Source: CAWAVN01 sp963825075 (GTDB taxonomy: Bacteria > Planctomycetota > Planctomycetia > Planctomycetales > Planctomycetaceae). From it: 64,000 bases of DNA. Made by a program: the position numbers and the translations under genes. The stretch is taken from assembly GCA_963825075.1 (NCBI GenBank), contig CAWGRX010000018.1, forward strand, positions 62,001 to 126,000, in the 5' to 3' direction. The notes beneath the pieces were generated by a model. That model saw nothing but the letters and a program-made list of their open reading frames with translations. It ran no database searches and had not been told where the DNA came from. Below are positions 1 to 8,602 of this stretch, piece by piece (the stretch's first letter is position 1; every line of letters begins with the position of its first letter).

Positions 1-540
1 TCAATGATCTGCCCATTCGTCTGAAGGGCAAATCGTCATAACAGCGATGTTGCTATTACGCGCCAGGCTTTTCGTCGTCTTAGGGACACGCCGGCTTTCC
101 CCAAATTGGAGAGAAACGTAATGCCTAATGATGGTGCGAGAAAAAAGTGTCCCCCTTTCTTTGAGCGGCAAGGCGCTAGCCGCCGGTTTTTCATGTTCCA
201 CCAACCGGTGGTTAGCGCCATTCCGCTCATTTATTTCTTGAACGATCCTAAGTCGGCCCGTAGCGGAATCCCATCCAACCGACGATCCTTGGAATGGCCG
301 GATTCGGCTGCGGTCGCCAAACCGCGTTAGGGTGGAGCGGGCGTTTGCGCTGTTGGAACCGCCACGGTTGAACCAGAGCCGAGGACGAAACTGAAACCGC
401 CGGTTCCCAATTCGCGCACTATCCTTCAGGGAAAGCCTTCCATCCATCGGAGTTGGAGGTGTTTTTTTGATTCATGGACGCGGCGGGTGAGCTATGTTTG
501 GGAAAACTTTGGGCCGTGCTGACGTATCGGCCGTTCCCTC
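1..540. other. Gap with repeat remnant, no convincing gene
   Basis: No protein-like reading frame is seen; the open frames here translate to low-similarity, Arg/Ser-rich strings without domain character. Positions 166-236 hold a compact copy of the dispersed intergenic repeat of this genome (GGCGCTAGCCGCCGG followed by a second GGTGGTTAGCGCC arm). The remaining sequence upstream of the ABC gene at 568 shows nothing recognisable. Confidence 0.5.
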
Positions 541-567
541 TTGCCGATTTTGCGGGATTTGCCACTT

Positions 568-1377
568 ATGCCGCAGTTGCCGAAAACATTCAATCGCCTG
601 GAAAGTCCCGATGTTCCGGTGATTGAAGTCGCCGGGTTTTCCAAGTCATACGGTTCCACCGTGGCGGTGTCGGATTTGAGTTTCTCCGTCAAGCCGGGCG
701 AAATTCTAGGGCTGGTCGGTCCCAACGGAGCGGGCAAGACCACGACCATGCGGTCGCTCGCGGCGATCATTCCGCCGAGCGGCGGGAAGCTTTCCGTCTC
801 AGAGCACGATGTCTCGGCCGATCCCGTGGGCGTCAAGCGGTCGCTGGCTTATCTCCCGGACGATCCCCAACTGTTCCCCGACCTCACCGTGGACGAGCAT
901 CTTGCGTTTATCGCCTCCGCATTCGGCGTCGAAAACGCCCGGGAAAAAGCTGAGACGCTCTTGGAAGCGTTCGAACTCATCGCCAAGCGGAAATCAAGGG
1001 CGCGGGATTTGTCGCGGGGAATGCGGCAGAAACTCGCCATCTGCTGCGCGTATCTCCACGACCCGGCGGCGCTTTTGTTCGACGAGCCGCTGACCGGCTT
1101 GGACCCGCACGGGATTCGGCGGCTGAAGGCCTCCATTTGCGAACGGGCCATCCGGGGGACCGCGGTCTTAGTCAGTTCGCATTTGCTCGCGATGGTCGAA
1201 GACATCTGCACGCACATCCTGATTTTGGATTCCGGCCGGCAAAAGTTTTTCGGCACACTGGACGAACTCAAAAAGCGATACCTCCGCGAAGAACAAAACG
1301 CCACGCTGGAACGCATCTTCTTTTTGGCGACGCAAGCGGACACGATCGAAGCCGAGGTCTTCGCCGTGCCGTCCTGA
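568..1377 (+). CDS. ABC transporter ATP-binding protein
   Basis: ATPase subunit of a two-component ABC exporter. Walker A GPNGAGKTT lies at about residues 51-59, the signature LSRGMRQKLA at 148-157, Walker B LLFDEPLTGLD at about 169-179 and the switch His in SSHLL near 203, so the nucleotide site is complete. About 269 residues, the usual size for the CcmA/DrrA-type family. The ATG at 568 is preferred; an in-frame TTG at 541 would add nine residues. The next gene, a membrane protein starting at 1495, is on the same strand and is the likely permease partner. The transported substrate cannot be read from the sequence. Confidence 0.93.
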   Translation: MPQLPKTFNRLESPDVPVIEVAGFSKSYGSTVAVSDLSFSVKPGEILGLVGPNGAGKTTTMRSLAAIIPPSGGKLSVSEHDVSADPVGVKRSLAYLPDDPQLFPDLTVDEHLAFIASAFGVENAREKAETLLEAFELIAKRKSRARDLSRGMRQKLAICCAYLHDPAALLFDEPLTGLDPHGIRRLKASICERAIRGTAVLVSSHLLAMVEDICTHILILDSGRQKFFGTLDELKKRYLREEQNATLERIFFLATQADTIEAEVFAVPS

Positions 1378-1452
1378 ATCAATGAGAAGTGTCATTACCC
1401 GGCCGCTTACGCGGGCACCGACCGCAGATTGGTCCGGCTCGCCAAAACTTGG

Positions 1453-1490
1453 AACCTGAAACATTAAACCTGAAACATTAAACCTGAAAT
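1453..1490 (+). repeat. 14-bp tandem repeat, nearly three units
   Basis: The unit AACCTGAAACATTA occurs at 1453-1466 and 1467-1480 and is followed by a partial third unit to about 1490. It ends five bases before the ATG of the permease gene and takes the place where its ribosome binding site would be expected; no good Shine-Dalgarno sequence is visible there. Confidence 0.8.
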
Positions 1491-1494
1491 CGAG

Positions 1495-3141
1495 ATGCAA
1501 TCCTTAGCCATCCATCCCGCGTTGTGGCAGCTTTTGCGGTTTCATGCCCTGGGCAAAATTCGCAAGCTGCGGGCCAGCTTTTCTTCGCCTCGCCGGCAGG
1601 TGCTGTCTTTGATGGCGGTGCTTCTGACCGTGGTCTGGCTGGGCAACGCGGTGGCGAGCGTGCTGCTGCGGGACGCTTACGAGCCGGCGGTTTTCGGGCG
1701 GTGGATGTCGCGGTGCTTGCTGTTGTATTTTTGCTGGCATTTGATTCGAGTCGCCTACTCCCGGCCCGAATCCGCCGTGGAATGGTCCGCCGCCGAAGAG
1801 ACGTTCCTGTGCGGCGGTCCGTTTTCCCGCCGGGAGCTGCTGACATATCGGCTGATGGGCATTTTCTCGGCGACACTTCCCAAGGCGCTGTTGGTGACCT
1901 TCGTGATGTTGCCCGATCTGCCGATGGTCTGGAGCGGCTTTTGCGGGCTGCTCTTGGGACTTGTGTTTTTGGAATACGTCCGGCTAATTTTGGAGACGCT
2001 GGCCACCGGGATCAGCGCCCGGCAGTATCTTTTGTTGCGGGCGTCTGTGTTCGGTGGTTTGGCGGCGCTCATGGGCTATGGGCTGATCCAGGCCGTTTCG
2101 CTCGTGGAATTGAAGGCAGGCAACCATTGGCCGTTCCTTCAGGAATGGGCGCAGGCGTTGGGAAACGTTAACGACGCCGCAGCGGGTCAGATGATCGAAG
2201 CCCCGTTTCGGCTAATAGCCTACGTCGTCACGGCGGAACAAGTCTCGACGGAGTTCCTCGCGCATTTGGGCGGAGCGGTCTTATTGATCTCGGCGACGGC
2301 GCATGCGGCCGTGCGGTTGGACGGCGTGTTCTATCGGCGAACTCAGGATGCGGAACTCGCGCATTCCGGCGAACTGAAGGACGAGACATCCGCGAACGTT
2401 CCGGCAAGCTGGCCGCGGATTATCCGGCTTCACGGAGCGGGAACCGTGGCGTGGCGGCAACTGGATTTTGCGAAACGGCATTGGGGCACGTTGAGCGTCG
2501 GGCTGGGGTTCCCGGCATTGTTGTCCTGTCTGCCGTTATTTGTGCCCGGCGAAGGGACGGCCACGTTTTTGACGGTGCTCGGCAGCGTGGTGTTTTATTC
2601 CTACGTGCTGTTGCCCGCGGCGCTCAAGCTCGACTTCCGCCGCGATTTTGATCATCTGGCTCTCTTGAAAAGCCTGCCGCTGAGGCCTTTGGCGGTCGTC
2701 CTCGGACAACTTTTGGCACCCGTGGGACTGACCTGGGCCTTCCAAATCGTCTTATTGACCCTGGCCGCGGCTGTGTGCGGCGTGCCTTGGGCGTGGGCAT
2801 TCGCGGCGGTGTTGTTTTTGCTCCCGGTGAATCTCTTTTTTGCTGCGCTCGACAATTTGATTTTCTTGCTTTATCCGCATCGGCTGCATCAGGAGGGGTT
2901 GGAAGTCTTTCTGCGGACCACACTGACGTTCACCGGCAAAGGCGTGCTCTTGACCCTGGCCTTGTTCGGGATGATGGCCTGGCTGGAGGCGGCCCGCTGG
3001 CTGACGATTGCATTGGGCCAAAGCGGACAATTTCGCGTGATTTTCGGAGCGGGCATCGCGAGTTTTGCCGCCCTCGCCGCCGGGCTGGGGGTTTGGCTCT
3101 CCGTGCGAGTGTTTTCCCACATGGATCCCATCGGGGTCTGA
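1495..3141 (+). CDS. ABC exporter-like multi-pass membrane protein
   Basis: 548-residue polytopic membrane protein, downstream of and co-oriented with the ABC ATPase, so most likely its permease. Hydrophobic segments are seen near the N-terminus (LSLMAVLLTVVWLGNAV), in the middle (two helices around residues 120-200) and as a dense group in the C-terminal half. Length and layout fit the 'putative ABC exporter' permeases found beside such ATPases in planctomycetes, which is family recall rather than a search result. A soluble stretch of about 60 residues (roughly 280-340) separates the two membrane halves. The start is preceded by tandem repeats rather than a clear ribosome binding site. Confidence 0.75.
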   Translation: MQSLAIHPALWQLLRFHALGKIRKLRASFSSPRRQVLSLMAVLLTVVWLGNAVASVLLRDAYEPAVFGRWMSRCLLLYFCWHLIRVAYSRPESAVEWSAAEETFLCGGPFSRRELLTYRLMGIFSATLPKALLVTFVMLPDLPMVWSGFCGLLLGLVFLEYVRLILETLATGISARQYLLLRASVFGGLAALMGYGLIQAVSLVELKAGNHWPFLQEWAQALGNVNDAAAGQMIEAPFRLIAYVVTAEQVSTEFLAHLGGAVLLISATAHAAVRLDGVFYRRTQDAELAHSGELKDETSANVPASWPRIIRLHGAGTVAWRQLDFAKRHWGTLSVGLGFPALLSCLPLFVPGEGTATFLTVLGSVVFYSYVLLPAALKLDFRRDFDHLALLKSLPLRPLAVVLGQLLAPVGLTWAFQIVLLTLAAAVCGVPWAWAFAAVLFLLPVNLFFAALDNLIFLLYPHRLHQEGLEVFLRTTLTFTGKGVLLTLALFGMMAWLEAARWLTIALGQSGQFRVIFGAGIASFAALAAGLGVWLSVRVFSHMDPIGV

Positions 3142-3812
3142 AAGTCGCCGTTCGCTCCGCGAACATAGCGTTTTTGGTTTTCAGTTCAAATTGATTCGGC
3201 GAGCCGCTTAAGCAGCCGGGTCAAGTTGTCACCCGGTCGCTTACGCGGCTCCCCTCGCCTTTATATTGGCAGCTTGTCAACGGATGAGAGCAATTCCAGT
3301 CGTTCCAAATTTCGTGTGATTGTGGTGTAACCGTCCCGGCTGCATTAGCAGACGAGACGCCTGCACCAAAAGGAGGTTCTTCCGGATAATCAGGGGGGAC
3401 TACGACGGTGTTAAAGAATCTCTTGTCCGCGCTTTTTCACCTCCCCAAAGGGGAGGTAAGGACCGTTCGAGAAATAACGGTCCGAACATCACCCGGAACG
3501 CGCTAGCGTGCGGTTATCTCCATAAACCGGGGCGGACCACCCTGCGGGCGGTGCCCCCTGCGGCTAATAAATGCGACAATTATTTATCGAGCGATCCTAA
3601 AATGTGTGGTCGATCATCACACAAAAGGATCATCAGCGTCCGCCCCTCGATTCGCCGGAAGGTTTAGGACCGCCCCGTTGGGCTTTTGCACTTTGTTCGT
3701 TCCCGTTCCCCAGGGCTTCGCCCCTGGGATGACATAGGGCCGGACCTTCGGTCCTTTTTCCGCAATTTGGAACGACTGAAGTTTCGTTTTGCGACTGCCC
3801 TCTGCCGACTTT
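3142..3812. other. Repeat-filled gap between convergent genes
   Basis: No gene is visible. Directly after the stop at 3141 lies a small hairpin (GTTCGC TCC GCGAAC), a form also seen after two other genes. A 146-bp repeat occupies 3456-3601. At about 3705-3735 there is a CCAGGG CTTCG CCCCTGGG-type palindrome, and at 3742-3759 GGACC TTC GGTCC followed by five T, which could act as a plus-strand terminator although it lies 600 bases from the upstream gene. Confidence 0.6.
3456..3601 (+). repeat. Dispersed repeat, MITE-like, copy 1
   Basis: 146-bp unit beginning GTAAGGACCGTTCGAG and ending CTCGATAAATAA-like on the opposite strand; the two ends match at about 17 of 23 positions as inverted repeats. 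The core carries the palindromic GGAACGCGCTAGCG block, then GGGGCGGACCACCCTGCGGG and TGCGGCTAATAAATGCGAC. A near copy lies at 5552-5700 and diverged relatives near 22.4, 30.6, 40.5 and 48.4 kb. Non-coding. Terminal inverted repeats, small size and several dispersed copies fit a miniature inverted-repeat element. Confidence 0.72.
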
Positions 3813-5465
3813 TTAATAGCGGAAGAACCGGGAGCGGGTGACTTCGAGATGCCAGACGCGGTTGTTGTTGGGATCAAATTCTTGAAGGCCCTCTTCGTCG
3901 GCGATCAGCGTGTTGCCGTTGGATAGCCTTTGGGCCTGAGCGGGGTTTTTGAGGTCGGCCTTGGACCAGACGATGTTGCCGCCCGGATTGTATTCGTCCA
4001 CGCGGTTCAGCCGCATTTCCGTAACCAGAACATTCCCGTTGTCGAGCATCTGAGCCGTGTGCGCTCGATCCAATCCGCTGACCAAGACTTGAATGTTCCC
4101 CTGATTATCGACTTCCACCACCTGGCCGGCGTTTTGGAGATTGATGACTGTGTGCCCGTTCGGCAGCCGCTGCGCCGTGGTGGGCCGGCCTTCGATGGTC
4201 AGGTCCCAGACGACCCGGCCGCCGCGGGTGATTTCGACGACCTGGTTGCTGTCGGAGCAGGCCACCAACACGCCTCCATTCTCCAGGCCTTCCACCCCCG
4301 TGGGCCGGCCGGGCAAGTCGATTCGCCGCCAGGTTTCGTTCCCGGCTTCATCGAATTCCAACACGATCTTGCGTTCCGCATCGACGACCAGCCGTCGGCC
4401 ATCGGGCGTGGCGTGGCAGCCCCAGACATATTTGAAAGCGGGGATGCTGAAAATATCCTCCTTGTCCGCCGTGACTTCCTTGAAGGTTTTTTCGCTCCAC
4501 ACGCAAACCAGCGTCCGGCCCAATTCGATCTGATGCCGCGGGAAGGGAAACGTGAGCCGGGCGGTCTCTCCGCGCTCGCCGAGCCATTTCTTCCACGACC
4601 TGGCCGCGAGCGCCCGAGGCTTGGCATCGCCGGCCGGCGGAAAGCTGAATCGCTCGCCCGTGAGCGCCCGCAGAATCGTCGCGCTCCGCTGGCGTTCTTC
4701 GACTTGGGGCGATTCCAGCAAATCGACCAGAACCGGCAAACACTCCCGCCGTCCCAAATCGGCCAAGGCTTCGGCCGCCGCCAATCGCATCGACGATTCC
4801 GCGTTCCGCAAGTTCGGCAGAAGTTCGGGTAGCGCCCGGTTTCCGAGTGCCGCCCCCAACGCCAACAGGGCCGCTTCCCTTCGCGGCGAAGGCTGGCGGG
4901 CAATCCACTCGCGGAGCAAATCCGCATCGGCCGGCCCGACTGTGGCACGCAGGGCGCGCTCGGCGTGGCGGAAGATATACGTCTTCTCGACCTGCGGAAG
5001 CAACCGGATTAACAGGCCTGCCAGCCCTTTCACCTCGTGATGGGCAATGTACTGGAGCACCGCCACCAGCTTCATCTCATAGCCTTGCCGCTGCGCTTTG
5101 GCCAGCAGCCGCCTGGCCCGCACGCGAATTTCCAGATCGTCGGCATGGGTGGCCTCTTTCAGTTGCTCAAGCGGAGGCACGGGCAGATTCGTTAAACCCG
5201 CCATCGCCGCCTCCCGCTCTTCAAACCGCGGGCTGCCCAGTTGGGCAATCAGGTTCCGCACCCGCTGCTCCCGGTTTTCGTCAGCGACCAAGGTCGTCAA
5301 AAAGCTTTTGACTCCCGCGGGCGTCGGCTCGATCCCGAGCCGCTTGAGTTTGGAATCGACAACGTCTTCCGCCGAAATTTGCAGCGGGAACAAAAGCGAA
5401 ATCCCCGCCGTCCACGCCAAACAAAAAAAGAAGTCGTGCATCGGAAACCCAGAAAAACGAGCCAT
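3813..5465 (-). CDS. Exported HEAT-repeat plus beta-propeller protein
   Basis: 550-residue protein, probably secreted. A hydrophobic N-terminal signal (FFFCLAWTAGISLLFPL) ends before about residue 33; a second possible start is the Met at residue 9 (5441). Residues about 60-280 read as HEAT-like helical repeats (repeats of the type LGSPRFEEREAAMAGL and RLAAAEALADLG). The C-terminal half, from about 310, is a repeated beta-propeller with units such as LPNGHTVINLQNAGQVVEV and LSNGNTLIADE, as in NHL/PQQ-like propellers. No catalytic residues are evident, so a binding or scaffold role is likely. It is isolated, with a long repeat-rich gap on each side. Confidence 0.8.
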   Translation of the reverse strand: MARFSGFPMHDFFFCLAWTAGISLLFPLQISAEDVVDSKLKRLGIEPTPAGVKSFLTTLVADENREQRVRNLIAQLGSPRFEEREAAMAGLTNLPVPPLEQLKEATHADDLEIRVRARRLLAKAQRQGYEMKLVAVLQYIAHHEVKGLAGLLIRLLPQVEKTYIFRHAERALRATVGPADADLLREWIARQPSPRREAALLALGAALGNRALPELLPNLRNAESSMRLAAAEALADLGRRECLPVLVDLLESPQVEERQRSATILRALTGERFSFPPAGDAKPRALAARSWKKWLGERGETARLTFPFPRHQIELGRTLVCVWSEKTFKEVTADKEDIFSIPAFKYVWGCHATPDGRRLVVDAERKIVLEFDEAGNETWRRIDLPGRPTGVEGLENGGVLVACSDSNQVVEITRGGRVVWDLTIEGRPTTAQRLPNGHTVINLQNAGQVVEVDNQGNIQVLVSGLDRAHTAQMLDNGNVLVTEMRLNRVDEYNPGGNIVWSKADLKNPAQAQRLSNGNTLIADEEGLQEFDPNNNRVWHLEVTRSRFFRY

Positions 5466-5551
5466 AAGTGATTTCCCAGGGGCGCCTCTCCTTGTGTTCT
5501 AGCAAGTCCGGATGGACTTCTGCACCGGAAGCTAATGGAGATTCCTATTAT

Positions 5552-5700
5552 GTAAGGACCATTTGAGAAATAACCGTCCGATTATCAGCCGGAACGCGCT
5601 AGCGTCCGGTTATCTCCGTAAACCGGGGCGGACCCCCCTGCGGGCGGTGCCCCCCCCTGCGGCTAATCAATGCGACAATTATTTATCGAGCAATCCTAAC
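5552..5700 (+). repeat. Dispersed repeat, MITE-like, copy 2
   Basis: 149-bp relative of the unit at 3456-3601, with the same order of blocks: GTAAGGACC end, AACGCGCTAGCG palindrome, GGGGCGGACCCCCCTGCGGG, TGCGGCTAATCAATGCGAC and a terminal ATCGAGCAATCCTAAC. Ends match each other at about 15 of 23 positions as inverted repeats. Differences between copies are scattered substitutions, so the copies are not recent. Confidence 0.72.
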
Positions 5701-6439
5701 ACTTTCGCCGAATGAAGTTGGCTTTGAATTCTTTGGCCGAACGCCATTTCTCGCCGCAGCCTTGGGCAACGCCCTCGGTCTTGGCGTTCAGTAAGTCCGA
5801 TTTTGGCCGAAGGCCAAATTCAATTCGGGAGCGAATATCCTTTGGGGGTGAGTATGGCCTCGGGGCGAACGAGGTTTTCTCAATGACCGCGTTCCTACGG
5901 CGATGCCCGAGTTGGCTACGTGGGGGAATACGAGAAAGCCCTTGGCGAGATGGCCAAAAATCGGTGGGGCCGCATCCAACGCCCCCGCCGATTTTGTATT
6001 GAAATTCAGAAAAAACTGTGAGCTTTCGCGGTCCGATTTCGGTTCAGCGGGGTTTGATATTTGGAAAGGAGATTTGAGAATCTCCCAGTGGAATTTGCGC
6101 TGCCAGTTTATGCAAAACGGGGTTGGTGAGGTTTCACCCGTCAAAGTTCATTTCCTCACCAACCCGCGTTCCCACATCAGCGATCGCGGTGCCGCGCTAA
6201 ACGTGGTATTTCTGCATTGTACTCCCAATTCCCAACTCTACAACCCTCATTTCCATTTTCCTCTTCCCGAGACGTTTTTTCCTGGCCGTTAACTCGGTAG
6301 CTGCGGGCCAACGGATCGATCGGAAAAACGCCCCTCCCCCCCAACAGGTTCAAAGCGCCCCGTTGCATCGATGATGAAATCGTGCTATGGAACGAGGATC
6401 AAGCATCGTTCGGCTTAAAGATTCTCGACGAGGACCGGC
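5701..6439. other. Long gap with one strong hairpin
   Basis: About 740 bases without a convincing gene; reading frames here do not look like proteins. A perfect 12-bp inverted repeat GGGTTGGTGAGG / CCTCACCAACCC lies at 6120-6131 and 6154-6165 with a 22-base loop. It has no adjacent T-run, so it is not a typical terminator. The gap otherwise contains Arg/Pro-codon-like GC-rich sequence and short palindromes. Confidence 0.5.
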
Positions 6440-6823
6440 ATGGGAAAACCTACGGTGGCGATTTTGGGAGCCAGCCAGAATCGCCGGAAGTTCGGCAACA
6501 TCTCCGTCCGCGCCCATTTGGATCAGGGATACGAGGTTTACCCCATCAATCCGCACGCCGGCGAAATCGAAGGCCTCAAGGCGTATCCTTCTCTCGCGGA
6601 TTTGCCTGTCTCGACGATAGACCGGGTGAGTGTTTACCTGCCGCCTGATATCGGCGTGACGCTCCTCGAAGAAATCCGCGATGTCAATCCCCAGGAAGTC
6701 TGGTTCAACCCCGGCAGCGAAAGCGAAGAGATTCAAAAGCGCGCCGAAGACTTGGGACTTCGCACCATCATCGCCTGCAGCATTGTCAATTTGGGCGTCG
6801 CGCCCAGCGAATATCCGGGATAG
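6440..6823 (+). CDS. CoA-binding domain protein (YccU-like)
   Basis: 127-residue single-domain Rossmann-fold protein of the CoA_binding_2 family. The N-terminal nucleotide-binding motif is VAILGASQNRRKFGN, followed by GYEVYPINPHAGEIEG and the C-terminal NPGSESEEI and IIACSIVNLG. Length is close to that of the family. Members bind coenzyme A; the cellular role is not established. The start ATG is preceded by an AGGA-like sequence. It stands alone, convergent with the next gene. Confidence 0.88.
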   Translation: MGKPTVAILGASQNRRKFGNISVRAHLDQGYEVYPINPHAGEIEGLKAYPSLADLPVSTIDRVSVYLPPDIGVTLLEEIRDVNPQEVWFNPGSESEEIQKRAEDLGLRTIIACSIVNLGVAPSEYPG

Positions 6824-6928
6824 GATCATTCGACGGATAGTTATCGCATCCATCAGCCGCAGGGCGCTAACCCCGGTTCCCAGACAACGGCACGCTCGCG
6901 CATTCAGGCCCGGGGGTTTCAACTTTTT

Positions 6929-8254
6929 TCAGCGGAAAAACGCCCGGCTGGTCGAGGCGGAGCCGACGAGATTGAGGGATGAGCTTTTCGCCGGCGTGTT
7001 GGGTTTCGGCGGATCGGTTTTTGCCGGTTCGACCGGAGCATACATCAACAGCCGCGGACGGAAGACGACCACCAGCATCAAAGGCAAGTACCACAGCATA
7101 TACACGCCGCCTTGCTGGGGATACCAGAACTGCGTGGCCACGATGATTGCGGTGGAGGCGGAGATCAGGTATTCCAGGGATTTCTTGCGGGGCCAGATCG
7201 TCATGAAGACCAAGGCGACGAAGAACGCCGCGCACACGGGCAATCGCACCGCCGCGTTTTCATCGCTCCAAAATCCGCCGGCTTCCTGGGAGCGGAAGGA
7301 GAGCATGCTCCAATCGATCGTGCCCAGGACTTGCCGGGTGAACGAGCCGGTGTCGGCCGAGGTCAAGACCAGACTTCCCAATAAGACGCAACCGACCACG
7401 GCGAGCGCCCCCACAAATCTCAGCGCGTTCCGCTTGCCGTAAAACGAAGCCCACAACGGCAGCAAGAAGACGGGAAAGAACAGCGTCCCGCAGGCCAACC
7501 CCAACAGCCCGCCGGAGATCATCGGCCGCCGCCAGGCCACAATGGCCCAGAGGATGAGTGCCGAGGGCAATACGTGGATCACTTCGCTGGCTTGATAGAA
7601 CGTGCAAGGCAACAGCAAATGCAAAAGCGCCATCGCCAGTCCCGCGTGGCGGTCGCCGAAGAGCTTGTAGCCCAAAACGAAGAGAGCAATCACGATCGCC
7701 AGGTGCGAGAGCACGGCCATCACGCGGGCGGTGACGATCGCCGCGTGCAAGACGCCTTCATCGACAACGACCGCTTCCGAAATCGCTCCCACGGGGGCAC
7801 CGATCAACACCGTCGTCGGTCCGGCTTCGGGTTTCTCGTCCGAGGCGTCCACGCGGTTCCGCAGGTTTTCGCTCCGCTTGACGGTGTTTAAGGTCGAATC
7901 CGGAAGGGGTTCGGTCGCGACGCGCATGGCCAGGAAAATCAGCGCGCAGACTCCCAAAAACGCAAGTCCCGGCGAGTTGAGGTTTTGCTCCATCCGCGGC
8001 CGGCGAACAAACAGCCCGTCGAAAAACAGCCGCAGCAACAACACCCCCGACGCCGCGAACAACCAGGTGTTCCCCAGCGTCGGTTCAGATTCCAAAAACA
8101 ACAGCGCCGGCGAAAACGCCAAGAGCAGCGCCAGGTCGAGGTTCCTGAGCGACCAAAACCTCGTAAAGCGAAAATAGATGGCGACGATCAACAACAACGA
8201 CAGGTAAAACCAAGTCGTGGAGTTGACGTCGTAATGGGGCAATACTTCGTTCAT
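6929..8254 (-). CDS. Polytopic membrane protein of unknown function
   Basis: About 441 residues with roughly nine to ten predicted membrane helices (for example FYLSLLLIVAIYF, AFLGVCALIFLAM, VLSHLAIVIALFVLGYKLFG). Topology and the aromatic-rich late helices resemble GT87/GT39-type glycosyltransferase-like membrane proteins of planctomycetes, but no catalytic Asp motif is clear, so no function is assigned. The Met at 8254 is chosen because GGAATGCGG lies just upstream; a Met at 8266 is also possible. Residues about 130-165 form a soluble loop. Confidence 0.7.
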   Translation of the reverse strand: MNEVLPHYDVNSTTWFYLSLLLIVAIYFRFTRFWSLRNLDLALLLAFSPALLFLESEPTLGNTWLFAASGVLLLRLFFDGLFVRRPRMEQNLNSPGLAFLGVCALIFLAMRVATEPLPDSTLNTVKRSENLRNRVDASDEKPEAGPTTVLIGAPVGAISEAVVVDEGVLHAAIVTARVMAVLSHLAIVIALFVLGYKLFGDRHAGLAMALLHLLLPCTFYQASEVIHVLPSALILWAIVAWRRPMISGGLLGLACGTLFFPVFLLPLWASFYGKRNALRFVGALAVVGCVLLGSLVLTSADTGSFTRQVLGTIDWSMLSFRSQEAGGFWSDENAAVRLPVCAAFFVALVFMTIWPRKKSLEYLISASTAIIVATQFWYPQQGGVYMLWYLPLMLVVVFRPRLLMYAPVEPAKTDPPKPNTPAKSSSLNLVGSASTSRAFFR

Positions 8255-8602
8255 ACCGCATTCCAAAGATGCGCGCGCCGCTCGATACGCCGGCCGGATT
8301 TCGTATCGCTCGCTCGCCCCGCACTTTTCCTCACGATGCGGCTGCGGAAGGGGACGTTTCCTTCAAATTCGCAGACCAGAAATCCCGTTTCCAAGACTGC
8401 AATCGTCCAGCAAACCTGGAGTTTTGCAACCTAATAGAATATGTTGAAATCCACGGTTCGCCAAGGGTTTCGCGGGAAAAGATCCCAAAATCCGCTTGGG
8501 AGCTTACGTACATAAGGGAATTTCCACCGCCCGAGACTGCCAAGCATTTGCCATTCCAAGCCCCCGAATTACGCAGATTTCCTTGATGCGAAGGTTATTA
8601 AC
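8255..8602. other. Divergent intergenic region
   Basis: About 350 bases between divergently oriented genes at 8254 and 8603; promoters for both are expected here. No recognisable operator, RNA gene or repeat was found by eye. Confidence 0.4.

Noticed and set aside
1..447. Minus-strand open frame of about 148 codons
   Set aside because: Composition is Arg/Ser/Asn-rich without domain signals and overlaps a known intergenic repeat.
1453..1490. Possible CRISPR-like array
   Set aside because: Units are 14 bp and contiguous with no spacers; only about three units, and no cas genes in the window.
3617..3877. Minus-strand frame overlapping the end of the HEAT/propeller gene
   Set aside because: Overlaps a conserved gene end and the repeat; sequence is Pro/Lys/Asn-rich without domain character.
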